Notes: a model not told the origin generated them from the sequence alone. A DNA stretch of 64,000 bases from an uncultured Propionivibrio sp. (GCF_963666255.1 NZ_OY762656.1:372001-436000); one strand, 5' to 3'. Counted from the stretch's first letter, positions 26,756 to 37,371 are shown. Program-made: numbers and translations.

Positions 26756-29371
26756 CTAGAGTTTCTGCCCGACCCAAGCCCGAACAGCCGCGAGCGCGGC
26801 CGGCAGTTTCTCGGGCTCGGTCCCGCCTGCCTGCGCCATGTCGGGACGACCGCCGCCCTTGCCACCGACTTGCTGGGCGACGAAATTGACGAGTTCGCCG
26901 GCCTTGACCTTGCCGGTCAGATCGGCGGTCACGCCGGCAATCAGCGTCACCTTGCCTCCTGCCGTTGCCGCCAGCACGACGACCGCGCTCTTGAGGCGAT
27001 CACGCAGCTTATCGACGGCCATGCGCAGCGCATTGACATCGGCATCCTCAAGGACAGCGGCGACGAGCTTGGCACCCTTGACGTCGACGGCACCGCTGAT
27101 CAGCGCGTCGCCCTGTCCCGCGACCTGCTTGCTCTTGAGCAGCGCAATCTCGCGTTCGAGCTGGCGCACCTGATCAAGAATCGAATAAACACGCGCATGC
27201 ACATCGCTGGGCTGGACCTTGAGCGTGCCGGCGACACCGCCGAGCGCTGTCTCCATGCCCTGCATGTAGGCCAGCGCGACATCTCCCGTGATTGCCTCGA
27301 CCCGACGCACACCGGCCGCGACGCCGCCTTCGGCAACGATGGAAAAGACACCGATGTCGCCCGTGCGCCGCACGTGCGTCCCACCGCACAACTCGCGCGA
27401 CGAGCCGATGTCAATCACCCGCACCTCGTCGCCGTATTTCTCGCCGAAGAGCATCATCGCGCCCAGCTTCTGGGCTTCGGCGATCGGCATGACACGATGC
27501 TGGCACTCGACGTTTTCGAGGATCTCGGCATTGACGATCTTCTCGACACGATGGATTTCGTCGTCGGTCAGCGGCTGATTATGCACGAAGTCGAAGCGCG
27601 TCTTGTCCGGATCGACCTGCGAGCCCTTCTGCTGCACGTGCTCGCCGAGCACTTCGCGCAAGGCCTTGTGCATCAGGTGCGTGACCGAATGGTTGCGCAT
27701 CGTGCGCTTGCGCGCCAGCGCATCGACCTTGGCAGTCAGCGCATCACCGACCTTGAGCGTACCGGTTGTCAGCACGCCTTGGTGGCCGAAGACGGCGGCC
27801 TGGATTTTCTGCGTATCCTCGACGGCAAAAATGCCTTGCGCCGACTGCAGGACACCCCGATCTCCGACCTGGCCGCCCGACTCGGCATAGAACGGCGTGT
27901 GATCGAGGACCACCGTGCCGGCATCGCCTTCATTCAGGGACTGCACCACGGCACCATCCTTGTACAGCGCAAGCACCGTGGCACGTGCTTCCAGCGACTC
28001 GTAGCCGTGGAAAACCGTTTCGGCACCGCTGTACTCCAGCGCCGCCGACATCTTGAACTTGCCGGCCGCACGAGCCAGTTCCTTCTGACGATTCATCGCC
28101 GCCTCGAAACCGGCGGCATCGACGGTGACGCCGCGTTCGCGGCAAATATCAGCCGTCAGATCGAGCGGGAAGCCATACGTGTCGTGCAGCTTGAACGCCG
28201 TTTCGCCGTTGAACACGCCCTTGGCGCCGACCTCCACGAGTTCGGCCTCGAGAATCGCCATGCCATGCTCGATGGTCGAGAAGAAGCGGTCTTCTTCCTG
28301 CTTGAGCACATCCATGATGCGCTTTTCGCCGGCAACCAGCTCCGGATACGCAGCCCCCATCTCGGCAACGAGGTCGGGCACCAGACGATGGAAGAAGGCC
28401 GCGCGCGCACCGAGCTTGTAGCCGTGGCGAATCGCCCGGCGGATGATGCGGCGCAGGACATAACCGCGCCCTTCATTTCCGGGGATGACGCCGTCGGCGA
28501 TCAGGAACGAGCAGGCGCGGATGTGATCAGCCAGCACGCGCAGCGACGGACTGGTCATGTCGGCATCGCTGGTTTCACGCGCCGCCGCCCGGACCAGATT
28601 GGCGAGCAGGTCGATGTCATAGTTGCTGTTGACATGCTGCAGCACCGCGGTGATCCGCTCCAGACCCATGCCGGTATCGACCGAAGGCTTGGGCAGCGGA
28701 TGCATGACGCCATTCTCGTCACGGTTGAACTGCATGAAGACGTTGTTCCAGATCTCGATATAGCGGTCGCCGTCTTCATCGGGCGATCCGGGAGGGCCGC
28801 CGGGAATATGCTCGCCGTGATCGTAGAAGATCTCGGTGCAGGGGCCGCAAGGACCGGTATCGCCCATCATCCAGAAATTGTCGGAGGCGTAACGCGCACC
28901 CTTATTGTCGCCGATGCGCACGATGCGCTCGGCCGGAACGCCGACCGCCTTGTTCCAGATGTCATAGGCCTCGTCATCCTCGGCATAGACCGTTACCCAC
29001 AGTCGCTCCTCCGGCAGCTTGAAGACGACGGTCAAAAGCTCCCAGGCGTAGGCGATCGCGTCGCGCTTGAAATAATCGCCGAACGAGAAGTTGCCGAGCA
29101 TCTCGAAGAAGGTGTGATGGCGCGCCGTGTAGCCGACGTTTTCGAGATCGTTGTGCTTACCGCCGGCGCGCACGCACTTCTGCGAGGTCGTCGCCCGGAC
29201 GTAGGGGCGCTTGTCGAACCCGAGAAAGACGTCCTTGAACTGGTTCATCCCGGCGTTGGTAAACAGCAGGGTCGGATCGTCGTGCGGAACCAGCGAACTG
29301 GACGCAACGATCTGGTGCCCCTTGGACTCGAAAAATTTCAGGAATTTCTCGCGGATTTCAGCGCTTTTCAT
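26756..29371 (-). CDS. alaS: Alanyl-tRNA synthetase
   Basis: AlaS charges tRNA-Ala. The 871 residues have the class II catalytic domain beginning [19 protein letters not shown] with [14 protein letters not shown], an editing domain with zinc ligands in NHSVTHLMH and [11 protein letters not shown], a coiled coil (about 715-745), and the C-terminal C-Ala domain ending [15 protein letters not shown] and VRAWVGQKL. Length and domain order are normal. Confidence 0.99.
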   Translation of the reverse strand: MKSAEIREKFLKFFESKGHQIVASSSLVPHDDPTLLFTNAGMNQFKDVFLGFDKRPYVRATTSQKCVRAGGKHNDLENVGYTARHHTFFEMLGNFSFGDYFKRDAIAYAWELLTVVFKLPEERLWVTVYAEDDEAYDIWNKAVGVPAERIVRIGDNKGARYASDNFWMMGDTGPCGPCTEIFYDHGEHIPGGPPGSPDEDGDRYIEIWNNVFMQFNRDENGVMHPLPKPSVDTGMGLERITAVLQHVNSNYDIDLLANLVRAAARETSDADMTSPSLRVLADHIRACSFLIADGVIPGNEGRGYVLRRIIRRAIRHGYKLGARAAFFHRLVPDLVAEMGAAYPELVAGEKRIMDVLKQEEDRFFSTIEHGMAILEAELVEVGAKGVFNGETAFKLHDTYGFPLDLTADICRERGVTVDAAGFEAAMNRQKELARAAGKFKMSAALEYSGAETVFHGYESLEARATVLALYKDGAVVQSLNEGDAGTVVLDHTPFYAESGGQVGDRGVLQSAQGIFAVEDTQKIQAAVFGHQGVLTTGTLKVGDALTAKVDALARKRTMRNHSVTHLMHKALREVLGEHVQQKGSQVDPDKTRFDFVHNQPLTDDEIHRVEKIVNAEILENVECQHRVMPIAEAQKLGAMMLFGEKYGDEVRVIDIGSSRELCGGTHVRRTGDIGVFSIVAEGGVAAGVRRVEAITGDVALAYMQGMETALGGVAGTLKVQPSDVHARVYSILDQVRQLEREIALLKSKQVAGQGDALISGAVDVKGAKLVAAVLEDADVNALRMAVDKLRDRLKSAVVVLAATAGGKVTLIAGVTADLTGKVKAGELVNFVAQQVGGKGGGRPDMAQAGGTEPEKLPAALAAVRAWVGQKL

Positions 29372-29468
29372 CGGATATGCCCTGCGATGTTCTTGATTTC
29401 AAAGAATCGGCGATTTTAGCACCGAACCCGTGATTGCCGAAGCGTGCAACGCGGCCTGGCCCCTTCGG

Positions 29469-29504
29469 ATAATCACAAAAAAACCCGCCGGGATCGGCGG
29501 GTTT
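29469..29504 (-). terminator. Intrinsic terminator after the UgpB-like gene
   Basis: AAACCCGCC (29481-29489) pairs with GGCGGGTTT (29496-29504) around a 6-nt loop. On the minus strand it is followed by TTTTTTGTGATT. It ends the solute-binding-protein transcript before alaS. Confidence 0.9.
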
Positions 29505-29527
29505 TGAACGAACCGTATGGCCAGAGT

Positions 29528-30823
29528 TTACTTGCGTTTCGCGCGTCCGTCGGAGAACCCACGCAAGGCCGAGGACGCCCGAGCCACGGCGTGATCGAGC
29601 GCTTCCTTGGCCGGCTTGCGATTCGCCCAGACGGCATCGAGCTCTTCCTCGAGAATGCTGCGTACCGGTTCCAACTGGGCGACGCGCAGCTTCGGCGCCG
29701 CCGGCTTGCCGCTGAGCTGATTGAAGGCCACGCGCACCGCAGCCATGTCGGCCTGCAGCAGACGGCTGCCAGCCGTCGCCCGCGCCACCGACGTCAGCGG
29801 CAGAAAACCATCGACCGCCGTCATGGCAATCTGCACTTCCGGCCCGAGCAGGTAACTGACGAACTTGGCGACACCCTTGGCCTCAGCCGGCTTCAGATCG
29901 CCGGAGACCCAGAGCGACGCCCCGTCGGCCAACGTATTCTTGGGCGAACCATAGACATCGTCGTGATACGGCAGCGGCGCAACGCCCGCCTCGATCGTCT
30001 TGCTCTCGACCAGCGAGGGGAAGAGCGAGGACGAACTCGTCAGCATCGCGCATTCTCCGTTGGCGAAACGGCGGTCCGCTTCATCCCGGTTCCCGAAGGT
30101 GTGGAAATATTTCGCCTTGTGCCACGACGCCATCATCGCCACATGCTTGACCTGGACCAGCCCGTTGAACACCGGCGACCCCTTGGCATCGCCAACATCA
30201 GCACCGCTCCAGGCGCTCATGTTGTCAAGGAAGACCCAGACCGGCCACGACGTCGTGAAGGGACAACGCTCGCCCGCCTCGAACAGTCGGCCGGCCATAT
30301 CCTGCATCTGCTCCCAGGTTTTCGGCGGTGCTTCCGGATCGAGCCCGGCCTTACGGAACGCCGCCTTGTTGATATACAGCACCGGGGTCGAGAACGCCAG
30401 CGGCAAGGCCATCAACTGGCCTTTGGCATCGGTCAGCCCCTCGCGCAATTCGGGCGACAGCTTGTTAACGTCGAACGGTTCCTTGGCCGCCTTCATGACT
30501 TCGTACAACGGCCGGAAGCGCACCTTCTGCGCGACGAAACGCGCCTGCTCTTCAGGCGTCACCAGATTCAGCTGTTTCGGGGCATCCCCGGAAACGCGAC
30601 GCACCAAGGTCACCTGTGCGTCCTTCTGCATGCTGTTGAAGCGCTCGATCAAGGGCTCCAGGCGTTCGGCGCGCTCTTCGTCGAGCAGATGAGAGAACTC
30701 GATCTTGACCGGGGAAACCACCGCCGGCGCAGCCGGAGCCGCCTTGTGCCGAACGGGCGCCGCATGCAGCGGCATCGCAACGATGATGGCACCGAGAGCC
30801 ATCCACACCGGGGTCTTACGCAT
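29528..30823 (-). CDS. UgpB-like ABC transporter substrate-binding protein
   Basis: A 431-residue periplasmic binding protein of the extracellular solute-binding family 1, closest in pattern to UgpB (sn-glycerol 3-phosphate): MALPLAFSTPVLYINKAAFRKAGLDP, PPKTWEQMQD, FNGLVQVKHVAMM and the SPKNTLADGASLWV region. A signal peptide ends near PLHA (residue 21). GAGGAA lies 7 nt before the chosen ATG; an in-frame start at 30925 is rejected. No permease or ATPase genes are adjacent, so it is an orphan. The ligand is inferred only from the family. Confidence 0.85.
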   Translation of the reverse strand: MRKTPVWMALGAIIVAMPLHAAPVRHKAAPAAPAVVSPVKIEFSHLLDEERAERLEPLIERFNSMQKDAQVTLVRRVSGDAPKQLNLVTPEEQARFVAQKVRFRPLYEVMKAAKEPFDVNKLSPELREGLTDAKGQLMALPLAFSTPVLYINKAAFRKAGLDPEAPPKTWEQMQDMAGRLFEAGERCPFTTSWPVWVFLDNMSAWSGADVGDAKGSPVFNGLVQVKHVAMMASWHKAKYFHTFGNRDEADRRFANGECAMLTSSSSLFPSLVESKTIEAGVAPLPYHDDVYGSPKNTLADGASLWVSGDLKPAEAKGVAKFVSYLLGPEVQIAMTAVDGFLPLTSVARATAGSRLLQADMAAVRVAFNQLSGKPAAPKLRVAQLEPVRSILEEELDAVWANRKPAKEALDHAVARASSALRGFSDGRAKRK

Positions 30824-31043
30824 TACCGTTCCTCGAAAAGCAAAGACGAAATTATAGGAGCATGAACCCCACGTTGTCTCCTTTCCCTCCGAAAGAAGGA
30901 GAAACATGACAATGATCGCCACCACTCCAAGCCGCCGACATCATTGCCGCAGCCGATCCGTGAGACCCGTGCGTCATCATGCCTAGCGTCCGGTTTTTGG
31001 TTAGAATGCGGCATTCGCGATTTCTTTTTGGACGGGAACTATC

Positions 31044-31418
31044 GTGCCAGACCACCTCGGCCGTGCGTTGCGCCACACGCTGCTTGTCGGAACCGTTCTG
31101 TTGGGTCTGACAGCCTGCGACATGGTCCAGCAAAAGCTCGGTCTCGAGGACCCGGTCGCGAAAGCCGCCAAGGCAGAAGGCGAGGGTCGTGCCGTCGGCG
31201 GCGCCTGCCGCCAGTCGGGCCGCGCGATCGAAGATTGCTACTCGATTTACTCCTGGCTGCCCAAGGCCTCGATCTACGAAGGCTGGCGCGACATGGACGC
31301 CTACATGCGCGAAAACAAGCTGGAAACCGTCGAACCGCAGTTGCCGCCACCGCCGCCGCCCAACGTCAAACGCAAGGCCACACCGGCCGCAGAAGCGAAG
31401 CCCGCCGAGAAGCACTGA
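31044..31418 (+). CDS. Small conserved lipoprotein
   Basis: A 124-residue lipoprotein with GTG start, signal peptide and lipobox LTAC (C25). The mature part contains GACRQSGRAIEDCYSIYSWLPKASIYEGWRDMDAYMREN, whose two cysteines may form a disulfide, and ends with a Pro/Lys-rich tail. I do not recognise a functional family; similar lipoproteins occur in related betaproteobacteria. It is divergent from the UgpB-like gene across a 220-bp gap, in which a TAGAAT hexamer (31011-31016) is a possible -10. Confidence 0.7.
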   Translation: MPDHLGRALRHTLLVGTVLLGLTACDMVQQKLGLEDPVAKAAKAEGEGRAVGGACRQSGRAIEDCYSIYSWLPKASIYEGWRDMDAYMRENKLETVEPQLPPPPPPNVKRKATPAAEAKPAEKH

Positions 31419-31523
31419 CCCCGCCCATCACGCAAACGCCGTCAGTGCCGCCGCAGGCCAACGCAAACGTGTATAATCCCAAGTCTATGCTCTTGATTCC
31501 ACGATTATTTGCAGGCGCCCCCG

Positions 31524-32972
31524 ATGCTTTTTGACGAACTGGGGCTAGCGCCCGAACTCCTGAAAGCCGTTTCCGAACAAGGCTATACCGAGCCAACGCC
31601 GATCCAGGCGCAAGCCATTCCCATTGTTTTGACCGGCAAGGACCTCATGGGCGGCGCCCAGACCGGCACCGGGAAAACGGCTGCCTTCACGCTGCCGCTG
31701 CTGCAACGTATCCTGCCCTTCGCCAACCCGAGTCCGTCACCGGCGCGCCATCCCGTGCGCGTACTGATGCTGGCGCCGACCCGCGAACTGGCCATTCAGG
31801 TGTATGAATCGGTCGTTTCGTACAGCAAGTACGTGCCGATTCGCTGCCTGTGCACCTATGGCGGCGTCGACATCAAGCCGCAGATCGAGGAGATCCGCCG
31901 CGGCGTCGAGGTGCTCGTCGCCACCCCTGGCCGCCTGCTCGACCTCGTCGAACAGAAGTGTCTCAACTTCGGCCAGGTGCAGGCGCTCGTGCTCGACGAA
32001 GCCGACCGCATGCTGGACATGGGCTTCATTCCCGACGTCACGCGCATCATCAACCTGCTGCCGGTGCAACGCCAGAGCCTGCTGTTCTCGGCAACGTTCT
32101 CCGACGAAATCAAGAAGCTCGCCGACCGCATGCTGCAGTCGCCGGTGCTGATCGAAGTCGCGAAGCGCAACACGGTATCGGAAACGATCACCCACCGCGT
32201 CCACCCCGTGGCGGCCGACGCCAAACGCGCCTTGCTCGTCAAGCTTCTGCGTTCGGAAGAATTCAACCAGGTGCTGGTCTTCACCCGCACCAAGATCGAA
32301 ACCAACAAACTCGCGCGCGAACTCCAGCGCGCCGGCATCGCCGCCGACTCGATCCACGGCGACAAGAGCCAGCTCGACCGTCTGAAAGCGCTCGAAGCAT
32401 TCAAGAGCGGCGAAACGCTCGTGCTCGTCGCTACCGACGTCGCCGCCCGCGGACTCGACATCGACGATCTGCCGCACGTCATCAATTTCGAACTGCCGCA
32501 CACACCGGAAGACTACGTGCACCGCATCGGCCGCACCGGCCGCGCCGGCAAGCAGGGAACGGCGGTGTCGCTCGTTTCGGCCGCCGAAGTACAGTATCTC
32601 GTCGACATCGAAAAGCTGATCAAGAAGCCGATCGAGCAGATCATCGTCACCGGCTTCGACCCCGAGTACGACTACGAATATCCGCCGAGCGGGCGCAAGA
32701 AGCACCTCCGGCACCCGCCCGCCGCGCCGACCGCAGTCGCTCCGGCCTTGCGTGCGCCGCGCGAACGCAGCGCCGGCAGAACACGGCAAAGCACCATCGC
32801 CACCGACGGTTTCGACTTCAGCAAGCCCTACGAATATCGCGGCCTGTCGCCAGTCGCGGCGGCAACCGATACGACCTCGGGCAAGCCTGCAACGGCAACG
32901 CACGAACACCCGCACAAGCGCCCGCGCCCACTGGCAGCGCTGCTCGGCGGACTCGGCCACAACAAATCCTGA
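31524..32972 (+). CDS. rhlE: DEAD-box RNA helicase RhlE
   Basis: An ATP-dependent RNA helicase of 482 residues. Motifs in order: Q motif [13 protein letters not shown] (21-33), AQTGTGKT (45-52), [22 protein letters not shown] (158-161), [21 protein letters not shown] and [10 protein letters not shown]. After about residue 375 comes a 100-residue basic, low-complexity tail, as in RhlE. RhlE acts in ribosome assembly and RNA turnover. The ATG at 31524 (MLFDELGL) is the family start; a TTG 15 bp upstream is ignored. Confidence 0.95.
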   Translation: MLFDELGLAPELLKAVSEQGYTEPTPIQAQAIPIVLTGKDLMGGAQTGTGKTAAFTLPLLQRILPFANPSPSPARHPVRVLMLAPTRELAIQVYESVVSYSKYVPIRCLCTYGGVDIKPQIEEIRRGVEVLVATPGRLLDLVEQKCLNFGQVQALVLDEADRMLDMGFIPDVTRIINLLPVQRQSLLFSATFSDEIKKLADRMLQSPVLIEVAKRNTVSETITHRVHPVAADAKRALLVKLLRSEEFNQVLVFTRTKIETNKLARELQRAGIAADSIHGDKSQLDRLKALEAFKSGETLVLVATDVAARGLDIDDLPHVINFELPHTPEDYVHRIGRTGRAGKQGTAVSLVSAAEVQYLVDIEKLIKKPIEQIIVTGFDPEYDYEYPPSGRKKHLRHPPAAPTAVAPALRAPRERSAGRTRQSTIATDGFDFSKPYEYRGLSPVAAATDTTSGKPATATHEHPHKRPRPLAALLGGLGHNKS

Positions 32973-33020
32973 GCAACCACGGCGCCCGGCCACCGCTTGG
33001 CGACCGGGCCCCTGGCACCA

Positions 33021-33899
33021 TCACACGGTCGCCTTGTGGTAGCGCTCGAGCACGATATCGGTCAGTTCAGGCAGGGAATCCTCGCCCAGGCCCAGTTCAT
33101 CGAGGACTTCCCCGCTCACCCGCGGCCAATCCGGGTTGGCACGGTGCTCGTCTAGGTGATAGAAATGGATCGCCAGTTGCAAGATGGCGACCATCGTCCG
33201 CGACGCATGCATATCCAACCGCTCGATCTCGTGGTGATAACGAATCGCGTCGCAGATGAAACTCGGTAACTTCCAGTGCCTCCCGACCAGATAGCCGATG
33301 ACACAGTGATCGGCATTGAACCGCGCATCTTCTTCGACCAGATCCGCCCAGCGTCCCGGCTCATCAAGGCGCATGCTTGCACAATAGGTGGAAAACCGCT
33401 GCATCAGTACCGGCACGCCGCATTCGAGGAAAATGCCAGCCAGATAAGCCTGGTCGGGAAAAATGTTGCAGACCGTCACGCGCTCGTCGGCAACCAGCAT
33501 CGCCAGCTCGGCAATCGCCTGGGAACGCGTCCAGTACGCCTCGAAGCCCTTGCGGTTGTGCCGTGCCGGCAGCGCCGCGGACAATGCCACCGCGCGCAGG
33601 ATGTTGGCCGTCTGCTGCAAACCGATCGCCTGCAGCACACGGGTCAGCGAAGAAAACGGCTGGAACTCGCGATACGCCGGACTCTGCACCACCTTGAACA
33701 GCGTCGCGGCAATGCCGGGATCCTGCGAAATGATGCGGGAAAGGGTCCGCACATCGGCAACGCCGCGGGCGAGCGCCTCTTGCAGCTCCTGCAGCACGCG
33801 CGGCTGGGGCGGAATGGTCACCCCGCGCTCGAACAACCGTTTGACGGCACGCGCCTCGTCCCCGGAAAGATCGACGAGCAGCGATGGATCAATTGCCAT
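33021..33899 (-). CDS. HDOD-domain protein
   Basis: A 292-residue protein with one HDOD domain (about 30-235), a divergent HD-like fold used in signalling: IPPQPRVLQELQEAL, LSRIISQDPGIAATLFKVVQSPAY, RVLQAIGLQQTANIL and HCVIGYLVGRHWKLPSFICDAIRYHHE. No partner domain (GGDEF, EAL or kinase) is attached. HDOD proteins regulate motility, biofilm or stress by protein binding, without a known catalytic activity. AAGGA is upstream of the chosen ATG; 33920 is an alternative start. Confidence 0.85.
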   Translation of the reverse strand: MAIDPSLLVDLSGDEARAVKRLFERGVTIPPQPRVLQELQEALARGVADVRTLSRIISQDPGIAATLFKVVQSPAYREFQPFSSLTRVLQAIGLQQTANILRAVALSAALPARHNRKGFEAYWTRSQAIAELAMLVADERVTVCNIFPDQAYLAGIFLECGVPVLMQRFSTYCASMRLDEPGRWADLVEEDARFNADHCVIGYLVGRHWKLPSFICDAIRYHHEIERLDMHASRTMVAILQLAIHFYHLDEHRANPDWPRVSGEVLDELGLGEDSLPELTDIVLERYHKATV

Positions 33900-34038
33900 G
33901 TATTCTGTAGTCCTTGTCATTTCGGCGTCGGTACCGCCTGTCAATGCGGGAATTCCGCCCTGCCGGCCGCCGACGCGCATCCGCTATAATCGAACATTCC
34001 GGTCTTTTCAGACCGCCATTCTCCTCAGGAACACAGCC

Positions 34039-34611
34039 ATGGGCAACCGTCTTTCAAAAATTGTGACCCGCACCGGCGATGCCGGCACGACCGGACTCGG
34101 CGATGGCAGCCGGATCGGCAAGGATAGCCTGCGCATTGACGTCATCGGCGAGGTCGATGAACTCAACTCGACGCTCGGCGTCCTGCTCGCCGAGGAGTTG
34201 CCCGAAGCAGTGCGCAAGGCACTGACCGGCATCCAGCATGATCTTTTCGATCTCGGCGGCGAAATCTGCATGCCCGGATACACCGTCATCAGCGAAGCGC
34301 AGGTCCTCCACCTCGAAACGCTCGTCGGCGAATTCAACGCGCAACTGACGCCGCTCAAGGAATTCATCCTGCCCGGCGGCACCCGTGCAGCCGCGCTCGC
34401 GCATCTGGTGCGCTCGGTCAGTCGCCGCGTCGAGCGCCAGCTCGTCCGGCTCGCCAATGCCGAAGGGGTCCCGGAGATGACGCGCAAATACATGAACCGC
34501 CTCTCCGACCTGATGTTCATCCTCGGCCGCGTGCTCAACCAGGCCGGCGGACGCGGCGACGTCCTCTGGGTTAACGCCAAGCAGCGCACGGCGACCCCGG
34601 CCGCCGAATAA
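34039..34611 (+). CDS. Cob(I)alamin adenosyltransferase, PduO type
   Basis: This enzyme transfers the adenosyl group of ATP to cob(I)alamin, producing coenzyme B12. The 190 residues begin KIVTRTGDAGTTGLGDGSRIGKD, the ATP-binding N-terminus of PduO-type enzymes, and contain VDELNSTLGVL, FILPGGTRAAALAHLVRSVSRRVER and YMNRLSDLMFILGR. No cobalamin synthesis genes are near. The ATG at 34039 is preceded by CTCAGGA. Confidence 0.95.
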   Translation: MGNRLSKIVTRTGDAGTTGLGDGSRIGKDSLRIDVIGEVDELNSTLGVLLAEELPEAVRKALTGIQHDLFDLGGEICMPGYTVISEAQVLHLETLVGEFNAQLTPLKEFILPGGTRAAALAHLVRSVSRRVERQLVRLANAEGVPEMTRKYMNRLSDLMFILGRVLNQAGGRGDVLWVNAKQRTATPAAE

Positions 34612-34635
34612 CGCACTGACGCTGCGATTCAGCGC

Positions 34636-35508
34636 TCAGGCCAGCAAGGCCACGAGCGTCAGGAACCAGCCGCCGACCGCGACCAGCAGATGCGGGTCAC
34701 GCAGGACGGCGGCGGCAGGATCCCCGCCGCCGCCGCGGCGATGCAGCAGGAAAAGGTAGCGGAACATGCCATACACGACGAACGGCACGGTGTAGATCAG
34801 CCGGGTCGTGCCATGCATCGCCACCGTCTCCGCACTGACGGTGTAGAGGCTGTAGCTGATGATCGCGGCGGCCGCGGAAATGCCGATCAGCTTGTCGAGC
34901 AGGACTGGGTCATAGTCGTCGAGAACGGCGCGATGGCTGCCGCCCTGGCCGTCGAGCGCATTCAACTCGGCACGCCGTTTGGCGAAACCGAGGAAGAGCG
35001 TCACCATCAACCCGCACAACAGCAGCCACTGCGACGGCGCAATACCGACGCCCTGCGTGCCGGCCAGGATGCGCAGCATGAAGCCGGCGGCAATGATGAA
35101 GACATCGAGCAGGACAACATGCTTGAGTCCGCGCGAGTAGGCGATGTTCAACGCGACATAGGCAAGCACGATCCACAACACCGACTGCGATGACGCGAGC
35201 GCCAACACGAGCGCCGCCGCCAGGCACAACCCCATCAAGGCAAGGGCCTCGCCCGTACCAACCGCGCCCGAGGCGAGAGGACGGTGACACTTTTCCGGAT
35301 GCGCCCGGTCGCGCTCGCGATCGGCCAGATCGTTGACCACATAGATCGCCGAAGCGGCCAGCGAAAACGCCGCCGCCGCCAGCACCACCTGACGCACCAG
35401 CAAAGGGTCGCCCCAGGCGTGGCCGAAGAGCAGGCCGACAAAGACAAAGCCGCTCTTGATCCACTGGTGCGGGCGCAACAGGCGCAGCCACAGACGCATT
35501 CGCCGCAT
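34636..35508 (-). CDS. UbiA-family prenyltransferase (DPPR-synthase-like)
   Basis: A 290-residue polytopic protein (about eight helices) of the UbiA superfamily. The first aspartate motif is NDLADRERDRAHP, and YSRGLKHVVLLDVFIIAAGFMLRILAG fits the branch typified by decaprenyl-phosphate 5-phosphoribosyltransferase of mycobacteria, rather than UbiA, MenA or CyoE. It may therefore transfer phosphoribose to a polyprenyl phosphate; proteobacterial members are poorly studied. It sits 12 bp downstream of aroG and may be cotranscribed with it. Confidence 0.82.
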   Translation of the reverse strand: MRRMRLWLRLLRPHQWIKSGFVFVGLLFGHAWGDPLLVRQVVLAAAAFSLAASAIYVVNDLADRERDRAHPEKCHRPLASGAVGTGEALALMGLCLAAALVLALASSQSVLWIVLAYVALNIAYSRGLKHVVLLDVFIIAAGFMLRILAGTQGVGIAPSQWLLLCGLMVTLFLGFAKRRAELNALDGQGGSHRAVLDDYDPVLLDKLIGISAAAAIISYSLYTVSAETVAMHGTTRLIYTVPFVVYGMFRYLFLLHRRGGGGDPAAAVLRDPHLLVAVGGWFLTLVALLA

Positions 35509-35520
35509 TCGTTACTCCCC

Positions 35521-36600
35521 TCAGCGACTGGCGACGGCCAGACGCCGTTCGCGCACACCGTGTGCCAGCGTCTCCAGCACGCGCAAGGAATCATCCCAGC
35601 CAATACAGGCATCCGTAATGCTCTTGCCATACTCGAGCGGACGTCCGGGCGCCAGGTTCTGACGCCCCTCGACGAGATTCGACTCGATCATCACCCCCAT
35701 GACGCGGTCCTCACCACTGGCCAACTGTCCGGCGATATCGTTTGCGACATCGATCTGGCGCTTGAAATCCTTGTTGCTGTTGGCATGCGACAGATCGATC
35801 ATCAGCCTTGCCGCCAGCGCCGCCGAGGCGATTTCGCGCGCCGCCGCATCGACGTGCGCGGCATCGTAGTTAGGCGCCTTGCCGCCGCGCAGGATCACAT
35901 GGCAATCCTCATTGCCCGAGGTCGAGACGATCGCCGAATGCCCACCCTTGGTCACCGAGAGAAAATGATGCGGCGACTGCGCCGCGCGGATCGCGTCGAT
36001 GGCGATGCGCACATTGCCGTCGGTCCCGTTCTTGAAGCCGACCGGACACGAAAGACCGGACGCCAGTTCGCGGTGCACCTGCGACTCGGTCGTGCGCGCC
36101 CCAATGGCGCCCCAGGCAATCAGGTCGGCCGTGTATTGCGGCGTAATGGTGTCGAGGAATTCCGTCGCGCAGGCGACTCCGAGCGCATTGACCTCGAGCA
36201 GGAGATGGCGCGCCAGGCGCAGGCCCTCGTTGATGCGGAAACTGTTGTCGAGGCGAGGATCGTTGATCAGCCCCTTCCAACCGACGGTCGTGCGCGGCTT
36301 CTCGAAATAGACGCGCATGACGATCAGGAGATCCTGCTCGAAGCGCGGAATCTCGGCGTGCAGTTTCTTGGCATAATCGAAGGCCATATCGACGTCATGG
36401 ATCGAGCACGGCCCGATCACCACCAGCAAGCGATCGTCGGCGCCATGGAGGATACGGTGGATCGCCTGGCGGGCGGTAAACGTCGTCTGCGCCGCCTCGG
36501 CGCGCATCGGAAATTCGCGGAAGAGATGCGACGGCGGCACCAGCTCCTTGATCTCGCGAATTCTCAGGTCGTCGGTATTAGGCTTGTTCGGCAGACTCAT
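35521..36600 (-). CDS. aroG: DAHP synthase, type I
   Basis: 3-deoxy-D-arabino-heptulosonate 7-phosphate synthase starts the shikimate pathway from PEP and erythrose 4-phosphate. The 359 residues follow E. coli AroG closely: DDLRIREIKELVPP, LLVVIGPCSIHD with the metal-ligand cysteine, RVYFEKPRTTVGWKG, WGAIGARTTESQVHRE, PVGFKNGTDG and YGKSITDACIGW. The start MSLPNKPNTDD was chosen by homology; the upstream extension in the frame is arginine-rich noise. Which aromatic amino acid inhibits it cannot be read here. Confidence 0.97.
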   Translation of the reverse strand: MSLPNKPNTDDLRIREIKELVPPSHLFREFPMRAEAAQTTFTARQAIHRILHGADDRLLVVIGPCSIHDVDMAFDYAKKLHAEIPRFEQDLLIVMRVYFEKPRTTVGWKGLINDPRLDNSFRINEGLRLARHLLLEVNALGVACATEFLDTITPQYTADLIAWGAIGARTTESQVHRELASGLSCPVGFKNGTDGNVRIAIDAIRAAQSPHHFLSVTKGGHSAIVSTSGNEDCHVILRGGKAPNYDAAHVDAAAREIASAALAARLMIDLSHANSNKDFKRQIDVANDIAGQLASGEDRVMGVMIESNLVEGRQNLAPGRPLEYGKSITDACIGWDDSLRVLETLAHGVRERRLAVASR

Positions 36601-36732
36601 CGGCCTCTCCTCGTGCGTTACGCTGCTGTCCGTCAAAGAAGCCGATTCTACTCGAAGATCGCGCCCTCGCCGCCGATGGAGGACACCGGGGTCGGCTATA
36701 CTGGCACCACGACATAACGAGGACGCACGACA

Positions 36733-37371
36733 ATGCAATTCTCACAATGGCTGGTCTTCTGCGGCGTCGCCCTGCTCGTCACCTTCACGCCCGGCCCGGC
36801 CGTGCTCATGGCGATCGCCAACACCATTGGCATCGGTGCCCGGCGCGCTTTCATCGCCTCGCTCGGCAATGCCGTCGGGTTACTGATCGTTTCCGCCGCG
36901 GCCATGGCCGGCATGGGTGTCCTGCTCGCCACATCGGCCACCGCCTTCACTCTCGTCAAACTGTCGGGCGCCGGCTACCTGATCTATCTCGGCCTCCGGC
37001 AATGGCGGAACCGTCACGTTCCGCTCGTGCCCGACACCGATGCGGCGCCGGTCGCCCCGCGCTCGACCTGGCGTCTGTTCGCACAGGGCATGGGCGTGGC
37101 GCTGACCAACCCGAAAGCGATCCTGTTTTTCTCGGCGCTTTTCCCGCAGTTCATTCGCCCCGAGCTGCCGGTCTTCGACCAGTTCGCAGTGCTGACCGTC
37201 ACCTTCTCAGGCTGCGCGCTCTGCTCGCACCTCGTTTACATCACGCTGGCACGAACGCTGCGGCAGCAGTTTGCGCGGCCTGCCCGCGCCAGCGCCTTCA
37301 ACATCGCCACCGGGAGTCTTTTCGTCGTACTCGGCATCGGCCTGCTGCGCCTGCCGCGCCAGGCCGCCTGA
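36733..37371 (+). CDS. LysE/RhtB family amino acid exporter
   Basis: A 212-residue inner-membrane protein with about six helices. TFTPGPAVLMAIANTIGIGARRAFIASLGNAVG near the N-terminus and GMGVALTNPKAILFFSALFPQFI are the LysE/RhtB signatures. Such exporters move homoserine, threonine or similar amino acids out of the cell; the substrate is not predictable. It is divergent from aroG. Confidence 0.92.
   Translation: MQFSQWLVFCGVALLVTFTPGPAVLMAIANTIGIGARRAFIASLGNAVGLLIVSAAAMAGMGVLLATSATAFTLVKLSGAGYLIYLGLRQWRNRHVPLVPDTDAAPVAPRSTWRLFAQGMGVALTNPKAILFFSALFPQFIRPELPVFDQFAVLTVTFSGCALCSHLVYITLARTLRQQFARPARASAFNIATGSLFVVLGIGLLRLPRQAA

Noticed and set aside
26870-29419. Very long open frame (849 codons) on the plus strand opposite alaS
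   Set aside because: It is antisense to alaS, which is conserved over its whole length; the translation is rich in Arg, His and Asp without domain motifs, as expected of GC-rich shadow frames.
32984-33009. GCCCGG/CCGGGC inverted repeat between rhlE and the HDOD gene
   Set aside because: Only 6 bp with a 14-nt loop and no U-run; too weak to call a terminator.
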